A stretch of 12,104 nucleotides of DNA from Anaerolineales bacterium UBA2317 (GTDB lineage: Bacteria > Chloroflexota > Anaerolineae > Anaerolineales > Villigracilaceae), in assembly GCA_002345215.1 (NCBI GenBank), contig DDVH01000006.1, positions 117,247-129,350 on the forward strand. The letters run 5' to 3'. Of the stretch, positions 1-6,826 are shown in pieces. Within the stretch, counting starts at the first letter, position 1; each line of letters starts with the position of its first letter. The notes below the pieces were generated by a model that worked only from the letters and a program-made list of their open reading frames with translations, made no database searches and was not told the origin of the DNA. Position numbers and translations under genes: made by a program.

Positions 1-30
1 ATAAAACTGCTTGGCTTTCGCAGTTTTTTT
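1..30. terminator. Hairpin with T-tract at the left edge, likely terminator
   Basis: An 8-bp inverted repeat, AAAACTGC (3-10) and GCAGTTTT (20-27), encloses a 9-nt loop and runs into a 7-T tract on the plus strand (24-30). On the minus strand the same hairpin lies about 65 nt past the wecB stop and ends in TTTTAT. It therefore fits a terminator for a plus-strand gene outside the window, and could also stop the wecC-wecB transcript. Bidirectional use is inference. Confidence 0.6.
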
Positions 31-91
31 GGTACTAATAACTTAATTCATAGCACAAACGCGCTTAAAAGGGAATAGGGAAAACACTACT

Positions 92-1189
92 TTAATAATT
101 CAACAAGGCTTGGATGATTCTCTCTGAAGCATGCCCATCCCCATACGGATTCGCCGCTTTCGACATTTTCTGATATTCAGCCTCATCATCCAGTAGACGT
201 TTCGCTTCTTCCTTAATTCGGCTTGTTTCTGTTCCCACTAACTTAACCGTCCCCGCTTCGACTCCTTCTGGGCGTTCAGTGACTTCTCGCAAAACCAAAG
301 TTGGCACGCCAAAGGCTGGTGCTTCTTCTTGGATTCCGCCTGAGTCGGTCAAAATTAAAGTTGAATGTTTCATCAAATGAACTAATGGAAGATAATCCAA
401 TGGCGGAAGCAAAGTAATATTTTCTACATTTTTCAATAATCTATTCACTGGCTCCTGCACATTTGGATTCAAGTGAACTGGATACACAATTTGCACATCT
501 TTTTCTTTTGATAAATCTAGCAAGGCTTTGCAAATATTTTCCATACCTTCGCCAAAATTTTCGCGTCGGTGAGCTGTTACTAAAATTAGTTTGCTAGTTG
601 CTAGTTTATTAGTTAAGTCAGCAATTTCTTTTGGCTCTGCTCGTTTTGATACAAACTGCAAAGCATCAATGACAGTATTTCCCGTCACTTTGATAATGTT
701 TGGGTCAACGCCTTCTTTCAACAAATTATTCTTCGACCATTCAGTCGGCGCAAAATGTAAATCTGCAACTGCGCCAGCAATGCGGCGATTAATCTCTTCA
801 GGGAATGGTTGCCACTTATCATGCGTCCGCAAGCCCGCTTCAACATGTCCAAACTTAATTTTATGATAATAACAAAGTAAAGATGTAATTGCGACAGTAG
901 TAGTATCGCCTTGTGCTAAGACCCAATCAGGTTTGAAGTCTGTAAGCACAGGTTCTAAATTTGTAAAAATTGAAGCACTTAATTGTGAAAGCGATTGATT
1001 TTCGCGCATTAAATCCAAATCATAATCAGGTGTGATGTTAAACAAATCCAACACTTGGTCTAACATCTGACGATGTTGCGCAGTCACACACACACGTGAT
1101 TCAATGTCGGCTGTTTCTTTCAGCAGTTTTACAACAGGAGCCATCTTCACGGCTTCGGGTCTAGTTCCAAAAACGGATAAGACTTTCAT
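92..1189 (-). CDS. wecB: UDP-N-acetylglucosamine 2-epimerase (non-hydrolysing)
   Basis: This cytoplasmic enzyme interconverts UDP-GlcNAc and UDP-ManNAc, the first step towards ManNAc/ManNAcA units of surface polysaccharide. The 365-residue protein has the usual length and family motifs in order: FGTRPEAVKMAP near the N-terminus (7-18), QGDTTT (93-98), HVEAGLRT (115-122), FPEEINRR (129-136), TGNTVIDAL, TAHRRENFG, and the C-terminal nucleotide-binding stretch with TDSGGIQEEAP and GVPTLVLREVTERPE. The ATG at 1189 lies only 5 nt after the wecC stop codon, with a weak purine-rich GGGAAG upstream inside wecC, so translational coupling is likely. The product of this enzyme is the substrate of the preceding gene, which supports the non-hydrolysing epimerase assignment over the hydrolysing NeuC type. 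Confidence 0.95.
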   Translation of the reverse strand: MKVLSVFGTRPEAVKMAPVVKLLKETADIESRVCVTAQHRQMLDQVLDLFNITPDYDLDLMRENQSLSQLSASIFTNLEPVLTDFKPDWVLAQGDTTTVAITSLLCYYHKIKFGHVEAGLRTHDKWQPFPEEINRRIAGAVADLHFAPTEWSKNNLLKEGVDPNIIKVTGNTVIDALQFVSKRAEPKEIADLTNKLATSKLILVTAHRRENFGEGMENICKALLDLSKEKDVQIVYPVHLNPNVQEPVNRLLKNVENITLLPPLDYLPLVHLMKHSTLILTDSGGIQEEAPAFGVPTLVLREVTERPEGVEAGTVKLVGTETSRIKEEAKRLLDDEAEYQKMSKAANPYGDGHASERIIQALLNY

Positions 1190-1194
1190 TTAAC

Positions 1195-2499
1195 TTACTT
1201 CCCAACACCTAACCTGAAAACTTCAAACCCAGCAGATTGCCATTCTTCAACCTTCCAAGCATTGACAGTATCCACGATAATTCTTGCCTTCGTTTTCTTA
1301 GCAACTTCTTTTGGATTTAATTTTACAAATTCAGTATGTTTTACTAACAATAAAATTGCATCGGCATTTTTGATAGCATCTTCAAATGAACTTGCCATCT
1401 TAATTCCTTCAAGTTTTGCATCAGGTTTGAAAGGCTCCCATGCCAAAACATTTGCACCTGCATTTTGTAATAAATGCACAACTTCATTGGCAGGGCTTTC
1501 GCGCAAATCATCTACATCAGATTTGTAGGCTAAACCTAATGCGGCAATATTTTTATTTTTCAAATCACCAAGCGCAGATTTGACTTTCTCAACCACAAAA
1601 CTTGGTTGCGCATCATTGACTTGGCGTGAGTGATAAATTAGTGGCGTAAGTTCTGGTGCGGCTTCGACGAAGAACCATGGGTCAACACTAATACAATGTC
1701 CGCCAACACCGGGACCTGGCGATAATATCTTTACACGTGGATGCAAACTGGCTAATGAAATCGCTTCCCACACATCCACACCAAATTTATCTGCTAAACG
1801 TGAAAATTCATTTGCAATCGCAATATTGACATCTCGATATGTGTTTTCCATCAACTTGACCATTTCGGCAGTGGTGGCGTCGGTTTGAAGAATTTTTCCT
1901 TTTACAAAAGTTGAATATAAATCTTCACCCGTTTGTGCCGATTCTGGTGTAATGCCACCAATCACACGGGCATTTTCAATCAACTCTTTCATAATTTGTC
2001 CGGGTAGCACACGTTCTGGTGAATAGCATAAGAAAAAGTCAGAACCTGCTTGTAAGCCAGATTTCTGTAAAATGGGGGCAAGCAAGTCGACCGTAGTCCG
2101 AGGCGGTGATGTCGACTCTAAAATCACGAGATTCCCTTTTTTCAAAAACGGCACAATTGATTCAGCCGCAGAAGTCACCGCGCGCATATCAGCAAGTTTG
2201 TATTCAACGCCGTTGTAGGTGCCAACTTCATTTTCTTTGAAAGGCGTGGGAACAGCGATGATAAAAGCATCTGCTTCTTCGACTTTTGTGCTGGCTCTAA
2301 ATTTTTTTGATTGGATTACTTCGCTTAATGCTTCGGGTAAACCTGCTTCGTGGATATGGAGTTTTCCTTCATTTAGAGTTTTGACAATGCTTTCGTTAAT
2401 ATCTACGCCCAAAACATGGATGCCGTGTTTTGCAAATGTGGTTGCTGTAGGTAAGCCAATGTAGCCTAGACCAATCACGCAAATTTTATTGAATTTCAC
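1195..2499 (-). CDS. wecC: UDP-N-acetyl-D-mannosamine dehydrogenase (UDP-glucose/GDP-mannose dehydrogenase family)
   Basis: It oxidises UDP-ManNAc twice with NAD+ to give UDP-ManNAcA. The 434-residue protein has the three-part family layout: an N-terminal Rossmann domain with GLGYIG (10-15), a central dimerisation helix with EMVKLMENTYRD (212-223), and a C-terminal UDP-binding domain with LGLAYKSDVDDLRESPA. The catalytic cysteine is C269 in GVGGHCISVDPWFF. The start is a GTG at 2499, chosen because the Rossmann strand begins at residue 4 and because a minus-strand AGGAG (complement of 2506-2510) sits 6 nt upstream. UDP-GlcNAc 6-dehydrogenase or another UDP-sugar dehydrogenase cannot be excluded from motifs alone. 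The adjacent wecB favours UDP-ManNAc as substrate. It is the first gene of the wecC-wecB operon. Confidence 0.92.
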   Translation of the reverse strand: MKFNKICVIGLGYIGLPTATTFAKHGIHVLGVDINESIVKTLNEGKLHIHEAGLPEALSEVIQSKKFRASTKVEEADAFIIAVPTPFKENEVGTYNGVEYKLADMRAVTSAAESIVPFLKKGNLVILESTSPPRTTVDLLAPILQKSGLQAGSDFFLCYSPERVLPGQIMKELIENARVIGGITPESAQTGEDLYSTFVKGKILQTDATTAEMVKLMENTYRDVNIAIANEFSRLADKFGVDVWEAISLASLHPRVKILSPGPGVGGHCISVDPWFFVEAAPELTPLIYHSRQVNDAQPSFVVEKVKSALGDLKNKNIAALGLAYKSDVDDLRESPANEVVHLLQNAGANVLAWEPFKPDAKLEGIKMASSFEDAIKNADAILLLVKHTEFVKLNPKEVAKKTKARIIVDTVNAWKVEEWQSAGFEVFRLGVGK

Positions 2500-2536
2500 T
2501 AAAGTCTCCTAAATTGCATTGCGTACATGCTTTCCT

Positions 2537-2542
2537 ATTATA
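2537..2542 (-). promoter_or_regulatory. Putative -10 box of the wecC-wecB operon
   Basis: The minus strand reads TATAAT here, preceded by GTT, about 38 nt upstream of the wecC GTG start. No good -35 is seen at the usual distance; the region is an A-run on the minus strand. The ribosome-binding site AGGAG follows downstream, so this transcript would have an ordinary leader. Confidence 0.45.
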
Positions 2543-2588
2543 AACGCTTGAATAGTTTATTTTTTGCAACAAATTGCTGATGAAATCG

Positions 2589-2617
2589 TATAGACTTATC
2601 ATAAACCGTTGTATAAT
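2589..2617 (+). promoter_or_regulatory. Putative promoter of the nfeD-slipin operon
   Basis: TATAAT at 2612-2617 is a perfect -10 box. TATAGA lies exactly 17 nt upstream (2589-2594), the same arrangement as before the ribonuclease D gene; the alternative TAGACT (2591-2596) is closer to the -35 consensus but with a 15-nt spacer. The expected start of transcription, about 2624, falls inside the GGAGG ribosome-binding site (2623-2627), so the leader would be unusually short. Confidence 0.5.
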
Positions 2618-2631
2618 TCGATGGAGGAACT

Positions 2632-3231
2632 ATGGATTTTTTACTTGACCCGAATGTTGCTTACATATTTTTAGTGGCTGGTGTAGTGCTGGCTTTCTTC
2701 TCTGCCTCTACTCCGGGCACTGGCGTAGGGGAGGTGGTAGCCTTATTTTGCCTTGTGTTAGCAGGATATGCCACCTACAATCTCTCTATTAACTGGTGGG
2801 CATTGGCATTTTTGATTCTAGGTGTAATACCCTTTATCATGGCAGTGCGTAATCCAAAACAGTGGGTCTTGTATCTTGGAATTTGTATTTTATTCCTAGT
2901 GATTGGTTCTGTGTTTTTATTTCCTGCTACCGAGGGTTTGATTTCAGTCAACCCAGTTTTGGCTGTTTTAGTTTCTGTCATCATGTCAGTGATTTTGTGG
3001 TATGTGTTACGTAAGTTTATTGAAATTACCTCTAGTCGCCCAACCCATGATTTAGATGGTTTAATTGGAGAAGTTGGTACAGCCACTTCGTCAGTTCATA
3101 AAGAAGGTTCGGTGCATGTGCATGGAGAAGATTGGTCGGCACGTAGTGATGTGAAAATTCCTTCGGGCAGTCAAGTTCGCGTGGTCAGCCGTGAAGGGTT
3201 TGTATTAATTGTAGAAAAAGAAAAATCTTGA
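2632..3231 (+). CDS. NfeD-like membrane protein lacking the protease domain
   Basis: This is a membrane partner of SPFH/band-7 proteins, thought in the family to help organise membrane microdomains. The 199-residue protein has about five hydrophobic segments (roughly 8-24, 32-48, 54-72, 78-97, 106-127) and a C-terminal OB-fold-type NfeD domain (about 143-196), recognisable from GLIGEVGTA and the end VRVVSREGFVLIVE. The N-terminus, DPNVAYIFLVAGVVLAFF, matches the point where long NfeD proteins pass from their ClpP-like protease domain into the membrane part. The serine protease half is therefore absent rather than disrupted: there is a clean ATG with GGAGG 4 nt upstream. It is followed 21 nt later by the slipin gene, the classic NfeD-slipin pairing. 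Whether it acts as an adaptor without proteolysis is inference. Confidence 0.88.
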   Translation: MDFLLDPNVAYIFLVAGVVLAFFSASTPGTGVGEVVALFCLVLAGYATYNLSINWWALAFLILGVIPFIMAVRNPKQWVLYLGICILFLVIGSVFLFPATEGLISVNPVLAVLVSVIMSVILWYVLRKFIEITSSRPTHDLDGLIGEVGTATSSVHKEGSVHVHGEDWSARSDVKIPSGSQVRVVSREGFVLIVEKEKS

Positions 3232-3252
3232 TAATTAAAAAAGGAGAGAACA

Positions 3253-4161
3253 ATGTTTGAAGCATTAGGTGGTAGTTTAGTCTGTATTGTTGGCGCGTTC
3301 CTCATCATTGGTTTGATTGTCGTTTTCAATATGATTCGCATCGTGCCAGAATATCAGCGTTTGGTGGTGTTACGTTTAGGACGTGTGATGGGCAAGCCAC
3401 AAGGTCCGGGTTTAGTTTTCTTAATCCCCGGCGTGGATAGACCCATCCGTGTAGATTTGCGCGAACAAGTGCGTGAAGTTCCGCAACAAACCTCCATTAC
3501 AAAAGATAACGCACCCATTTCAATTGACTTTTTATGGTACTTCAAAGTAATTGACCCAAGTCAATCCGTTTTGCAAGTGACCAACTTTGAAGCCGCCGCC
3601 GCAGGTATTGCCGCGACAACCTTGCGTGCCGTTATCGGTGGTATTCCATTGGATGATGTGCTTTCACAACGTGAACACATCAACACCATGCTCCGCACTC
3701 GTTTGGATGAGGTCACCGAACGCTGGGGCGTAAAAGTAACCAACGTTGAAATTCGTGAAATTGTTCCGCCACGTGATGTGCAAGAAGCCATGAACAGACA
3801 AATGTCGGCTGAACGTATCCGCCGCGCGGTTGTAACAGAATCCACTGGTACGCGTGAAGCGGCAGTCAACGTTGCAGAAGGTGAAAAGCAAGCCGCCATC
3901 TTACGTGCTGAAGGTCAAAAGCAATCAGCCATTCTCGCCGCACAAGGTGAACGTGAAGCGCAATTGCTCCGTGCCGAAGGTTTTGCTCAAGCACTTGACC
4001 AAATCTTTGGTTCTGCCAAAAATGTTGACCAAAAGACCATGACGCTTCAATACTTTGAAACTTTGAAATCAATTGGTATGAGTCCATCCACGAAATATAT
4101 CTTCCCGATGGAATTCACCAGCATGTTAGATAACTTCGTCAACAAAGGTTCAAAGGGTTAG
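3253..4161 (+). CDS. Slipin / stomatin-like SPFH (band 7) protein
   Basis: This is a membrane-anchored scaffold of the SPFH superfamily, which forms large oligomers at the inner membrane and affects local lipid and protein organisation. The 302-residue protein begins with one hydrophobic segment (about 9-28), then the band-7 domain with IVPEYQRLVVLRLGR, GPGLVFLIPGVDRPIRVDLR, the TSITKDNAPISID strand and VEIREIVPPRDVQEAMNRQM. Residues 208-251 form four consecutive 11-residue units (beginning AEG, AEG, AQG, AEG, with KQAAILR-like ends), a hendecad coiled coil typical of the family. The ATG is preceded by AAGGAG at 3241-3246. It is cotranscribed with the NfeD-like gene and closed by a strong terminator. 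Some stretches (for example the alanine-rich 114-121) use more GC-rich codons than the neighbours, which may just reflect composition. Confidence 0.93.
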   Translation: MFEALGGSLVCIVGAFLIIGLIVVFNMIRIVPEYQRLVVLRLGRVMGKPQGPGLVFLIPGVDRPIRVDLREQVREVPQQTSITKDNAPISIDFLWYFKVIDPSQSVLQVTNFEAAAAGIAATTLRAVIGGIPLDDVLSQREHINTMLRTRLDEVTERWGVKVTNVEIREIVPPRDVQEAMNRQMSAERIRRAVVTESTGTREAAVNVAEGEKQAAILRAEGQKQSAILAAQGEREAQLLRAEGFAQALDQIFGSAKNVDQKTMTLQYFETLKSIGMSPSTKYIFPMEFTSMLDNFVNKGSKG

Positions 4162-4182
4162 ACCTTCATAAAATAATCGAAT

Positions 4183-4216
4183 AAAATAAAGCCTCTCGTA
4201 AGAGAGGCTTTATTTT
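4183..4216 (+). terminator. Perfect 15-bp terminator hairpin abutting the next start codon
   Basis: AAAATAAAGCCTCTC (4183-4197) and GAGAGGCTTTATTTT (4202-4216) are exact reverse complements around a 4-nt loop, GTAA. The GC-rich core sits next to the loop and the 3' arm ends in TTTATTTT, as in an intrinsic terminator after the slipin gene. The A-rich left arm makes it usable in both directions. The ATG of the GNAT gene starts at the very next base. Confidence 0.88.
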
Positions 4217-4648
4217 ATGGAAATTACCAAAGCCACCATTCTTGATTTAAGCGCATTGCATAAATTAGAAAAAGAAAGTTTTGCCAAAGATGCTTGGCCC
4301 CTTTTCGATTTAATCGCCGTATTGACATTTCCAAATGTGATTCGCATCAAAGCAGTGGAAGAAAATCACATGATTGGATTCATCGCCGGCGACCCGCGTC
4401 CGCACGACGGGTTTGGCTGGGTGGCTACGATTGCAGTTGACCCTCGCTTTCGGCTTCGTGGAATCGGGCGGGCATTGCTACATGCTTGCGAAAAAGAACT
4501 TGGCGTTCCACGCGTGCGACTAACCGTTCGAACATCCAATCAAGGCGCAATTACAATGTATGAAAAAGAAGGTTACCAAACAATTGATATTTGGCAAAAT
4601 TATTATAATGACGGCGAATCCGCGATGGTGATGGAGAAAACTTTATGA
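4217..4648 (+). CDS. GNAT-family N-acetyltransferase (RimI-like)
   Basis: It transfers an acetyl group from acetyl-CoA to an amine; the substrate cannot be read from the sequence. The 143-residue protein is a single GNAT domain: an N-terminal helix region (LSALHKLEKESF), the strand WVATIAVDP, and the acetyl-CoA pyrophosphate loop RLRGIG (79-84) followed by helix ALLHACEKEL. The C-terminal AITMYEKEGY resembles RimI-type enzymes that acetylate protein N-termini. The start is fixed by the canonical N-terminal strand EITKATILD. The ATG directly follows the terminator hairpin and the only SD-like sequence, GAGAGG (4202-4207), lies inside its 3' arm. The gene overlaps the following acyltransferase by 4 bp (ATGA), so the two are probably translated together. 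Confidence 0.88.
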   Translation: MEITKATILDLSALHKLEKESFAKDAWPLFDLIAVLTFPNVIRIKAVEENHMIGFIAGDPRPHDGFGWVATIAVDPRFRLRGIGRALLHACEKELGVPRVRLTVRTSNQGAITMYEKEGYQTIDIWQNYYNDGESAMVMEKTL

Positions 4649-5637
4649 CAGAATCCAAAGGACGTTTGCAAGAGTTTGAAGCCTTGCGAGGGTTATCTAT
4701 TGTTTTGTTATTGGCTTTGCATAGTGAAGTATTTGACCCAGCTATTTTCGGAGAAGGCACAGGTCCATTGGCAGGCTTGGTTGCATCATTTTTACTCGGT
4801 TCTTTTTTCTTTTTAGCGGGATATTTCACAGAGTTTTCAATTCAGAAAAATACAAGTTTGTTTTCATTTGTAAAATCAAAAGTGATTCGGATTTTCCCTC
4901 CGTATTGGATTGCTTTGTTACTATTCGTCTATGGGATTGGGTATAGCCTAAAGCGGTTCGACTTTGCAATTTATGCTCTTAACTTGCAAGCAATATTTTC
5001 TCCTGTATTTATCAAGCCATTGCTCACACTTTGGTATATCAGTATGTTGGTCGTGTTTTATATTATTTTTTGCATTATTTTGTTTAGCATTAAATCAAAT
5101 TGGGGTGTTCTAGTTGCATCCGTGATTTCATTCTTGATAGCCTACCTTCTAAATTTCAATATTGGTTTGTTTGACCCACGTTTCTTTCAATATTACTTTA
5201 TATTTTTAATTGGCGTGTATTTTTGTCGTTTTAGTGAAATGCGAGAAAAAATGTTCTCGCTCAACTTAACTTATAAGATTTTGCTTGCTATCATCACTGC
5301 CTTCTTGATGTGGCAAGTAGAAAGTTTTCCATTAACCAACTTTTTGTATATTGTTATTGCAGATGTATTTATTTTGTCTTGGATTTTGTTATGGCTTGGA
5401 ATCTTCCGCGCACAAATGGGGAGTTGGAAAATTTGGGCATTTCTTTCCACTGCTTCATTCTTTGCGTATCTATATCATCGCCCACTTTGGCATTTCTTGA
5501 ATCAAATACTTGGAATGGAAGCAGGTTTACAAAAAGTATTCTTTAACCTTTCTGTTGGCGCAATTCTTGCATTACTGATTGGTTATTTCCTGCAACGTGG
5601 ATATGACAAATTGCTAACTATGTTTCGGCTAAAATGA
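4645..5637 (+). CDS. Integral-membrane acyltransferase (acyltransferase 3 family)
   Basis: Acyltransferase-3 enzymes move acyl groups, often acetyl, onto extracytoplasmic sugars or lipids. The 330-residue protein is mostly hydrophobic with about ten predicted membrane segments. Family hallmarks are FEALRGLSIVLLLALHS near the N-terminus (R15, and H26 as the probable catalytic histidine), SFFFLAGYF (53-61), RIFPPYW (82-88), LWYISM (129-134) and the final SFFAYLYHRPLW region (271-282). The ATG overlaps the GNAT stop codon (ATGA), with GGAG at 4633-4636. The acceptor is unknown; a surface glycan such as one built with the upstream wecB/wecC sugar is possible, but these are in a different transcription unit, so this is only a guess. 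Its high AT content is largely explained by Phe, Ile and Leu codons. Confidence 0.85.
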   Translation: MTESKGRLQEFEALRGLSIVLLLALHSEVFDPAIFGEGTGPLAGLVASFLLGSFFFLAGYFTEFSIQKNTSLFSFVKSKVIRIFPPYWIALLLFVYGIGYSLKRFDFAIYALNLQAIFSPVFIKPLLTLWYISMLVVFYIIFCIILFSIKSNWGVLVASVISFLIAYLLNFNIGLFDPRFFQYYFIFLIGVYFCRFSEMREKMFSLNLTYKILLAIITAFLMWQVESFPLTNFLYIVIADVFILSWILLWLGIFRAQMGSWKIWAFLSTASFFAYLYHRPLWHFLNQILGMEAGLQKVFFNLSVGAILALLIGYFLQRGYDKLLTMFRLK

Positions 5638-5658
5638 TTGCATTAAATATGCAATTAT
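5634..5658 (+). other. AT-rich hairpin after the acyltransferase stop codon
   Basis: ATTGCAT (5637-5643) and ATGCAAT (5649-5655) are perfect inverted repeats around TAAAT. Pairing can extend to about 10 bp with one G-T pair, into the stop codon. There is no T-tract, so it is a weak terminator at best. It could equally be an operator or RNA-stability element, since the putative promoter of the ribonuclease D gene begins at its right edge. Confidence 0.4.
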
Positions 5659-5684
5659 AGATTTACTATCATCGGGTTTATAAT
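5656..5684 (+). promoter_or_regulatory. Putative promoter of the ribonuclease D gene, leaderless-type
   Basis: TATAAT at 5679-5684 ends 8 nt before the ATG at 5693, so transcription would begin at or 1-2 nt before the start codon. TATAGA lies 17 nt upstream of it (5656-5661), repeating the arrangement in front of the NfeD-like gene. There is no Shine-Dalgarno sequence between the -10 box and the ATG. Confidence 0.5.
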
Positions 5685-5692
5685 CAGCCAAT

Positions 5693-6826
5693 ATGCTTGA
5701 TGTCCTTGCCCGCCCCACATGGGTGCATACAAAACAGTCGTTACAAAAAATGGTGGATGAACTTGCCTCACAAACTCGTGTGGCAGTGGATACAGAATCA
5801 AATAGTTTGCATGCTTTCCGTGAACAAGTTTGCCTTTTACAGTTTTCCACTCCAAAAACCGATTATTTAGTAGACCCATTAGCACTTGATGATTTAAGTC
5901 CACTTGCTCCGATTTTTTCTAACCCGAATATTGAAAAAATTTTCCATGCCGCTGAGTATGATTTGATTTGTTTAAAGCGTGATTTTGGTTTTTCATTTGT
6001 TAATATTTTTGATACCATGCAAGCCGCGCGAGTATTAGGATATACCGCCGTTGGGTTAGATAAATTACTTGCTGATAAATTCGGCATTCAAATTGATAAA
6101 AAACACCAAAAGGCAAATTGGGCGGCAAGACCTTTGCCAGAGGAACAAATCCAATATGCGATGTTGGATACACATTATTTAGCGGACTTGCGCGATGCGC
6201 TTGAAAAAGATTTGATAGAGAAAGAGCGCCTCGGTTTTGCTTTAGAAGATTTTAAAAGACTTTGTAATGAAGAAACCAAACCACGCGTGAATGGCGAATC
6301 TTGGGAACGCTTTTCTGGTAGAAAAGATTTATCTTTGCGTGAGTTGACGATTATTTCGTATCTATGTAAATGGCGAGATAAAGAAGCCGAACGATTAAAT
6401 CGCCCGCCATATAAAGTAGTGATGGATGATGTCTTTATTGCTTTAGCCAAAAGCCCACCGGAGAAAAAAGTAGATTTGTCAGCCGCAGGGTTGAGTGAAA
6501 AGCAAATTCGTTTATGGGGTGAGGTAATTTTGGGAGCGGTGAAGCGTGGGGCTGAGAGTCCGTTGGTGCAACGGAAACAGACTGAACACAAGCAAGATGC
6601 GGTTCTTCGTCGCTTGGAGAAATTAAAAGCATGGAGAAAAAATCTTGGTTTGGAAATGAAAGTCGAATCAGATATCGTTTTACCAAAACCATATTTAGCA
6701 TTGTTATCTGAAAAACCACCAAAAAGTTTGGAAGATTTAAGTTTGTTGATGAAAGATAGTCCGGCACGCTTTGAAAAGTTTGGTTTACAAATTTTGAAAG
6801 CCTTAGGAGTAAAACATGCGAATTAA
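5693..6826 (+). CDS. rnd: Ribonuclease D (DEDDy 3'-5' exoribonuclease with HRDC domains)
   Basis: It trims 3' ends of structured RNAs, classically tRNA precursors, with two metal ions. The 377-residue protein has the full-length ribonuclease D layout. The exonuclease domain carries VDTES with D33 and E35, D90 in HAAEYDLICLKRDF, and YAMLD with Y155 and D159, giving the DEDDy set. It is followed by a first HRDC domain (about 213-290, SLRELTIISYLCKWRDKEAE) and a second HRDC-like C-terminal helical region (about 305-377). The start at 5693 is preferred because the protein then begins just ahead of the exonuclease fold; it has no ribosome-binding site but a -10 box 8 nt upstream. It overlaps the beta-CASP nuclease gene by 11 bp, which links two RNA-processing functions. 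Confidence 0.93.
   Translation: MLDVLARPTWVHTKQSLQKMVDELASQTRVAVDTESNSLHAFREQVCLLQFSTPKTDYLVDPLALDDLSPLAPIFSNPNIEKIFHAAEYDLICLKRDFGFSFVNIFDTMQAARVLGYTAVGLDKLLADKFGIQIDKKHQKANWAARPLPEEQIQYAMLDTHYLADLRDALEKDLIEKERLGFALEDFKRLCNEETKPRVNGESWERFSGRKDLSLRELTIISYLCKWRDKEAERLNRPPYKVVMDDVFIALAKSPPEKKVDLSAAGLSEKQIRLWGEVILGAVKRGAESPLVQRKQTEHKQDAVLRRLEKLKAWRKNLGLEMKVESDIVLPKPYLALLSEKPPKSLEDLSLLMKDSPARFEKFGLQILKALGVKHAN

Noticed and set aside
3866..4087. Minus-strand ORFs inside the slipin gene
   Set aside because: They arise from the codon bias and 11-residue repeats of the slipin coiled coil; no start signal or known protein features.
4645..5637. Horizontal transfer of the membrane acyltransferase because of high AT content
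   Set aside because: The bias is explained by Phe, Ile and Leu codons in membrane segments, and the gene overlaps its neighbour by ATGA as in a settled operon.
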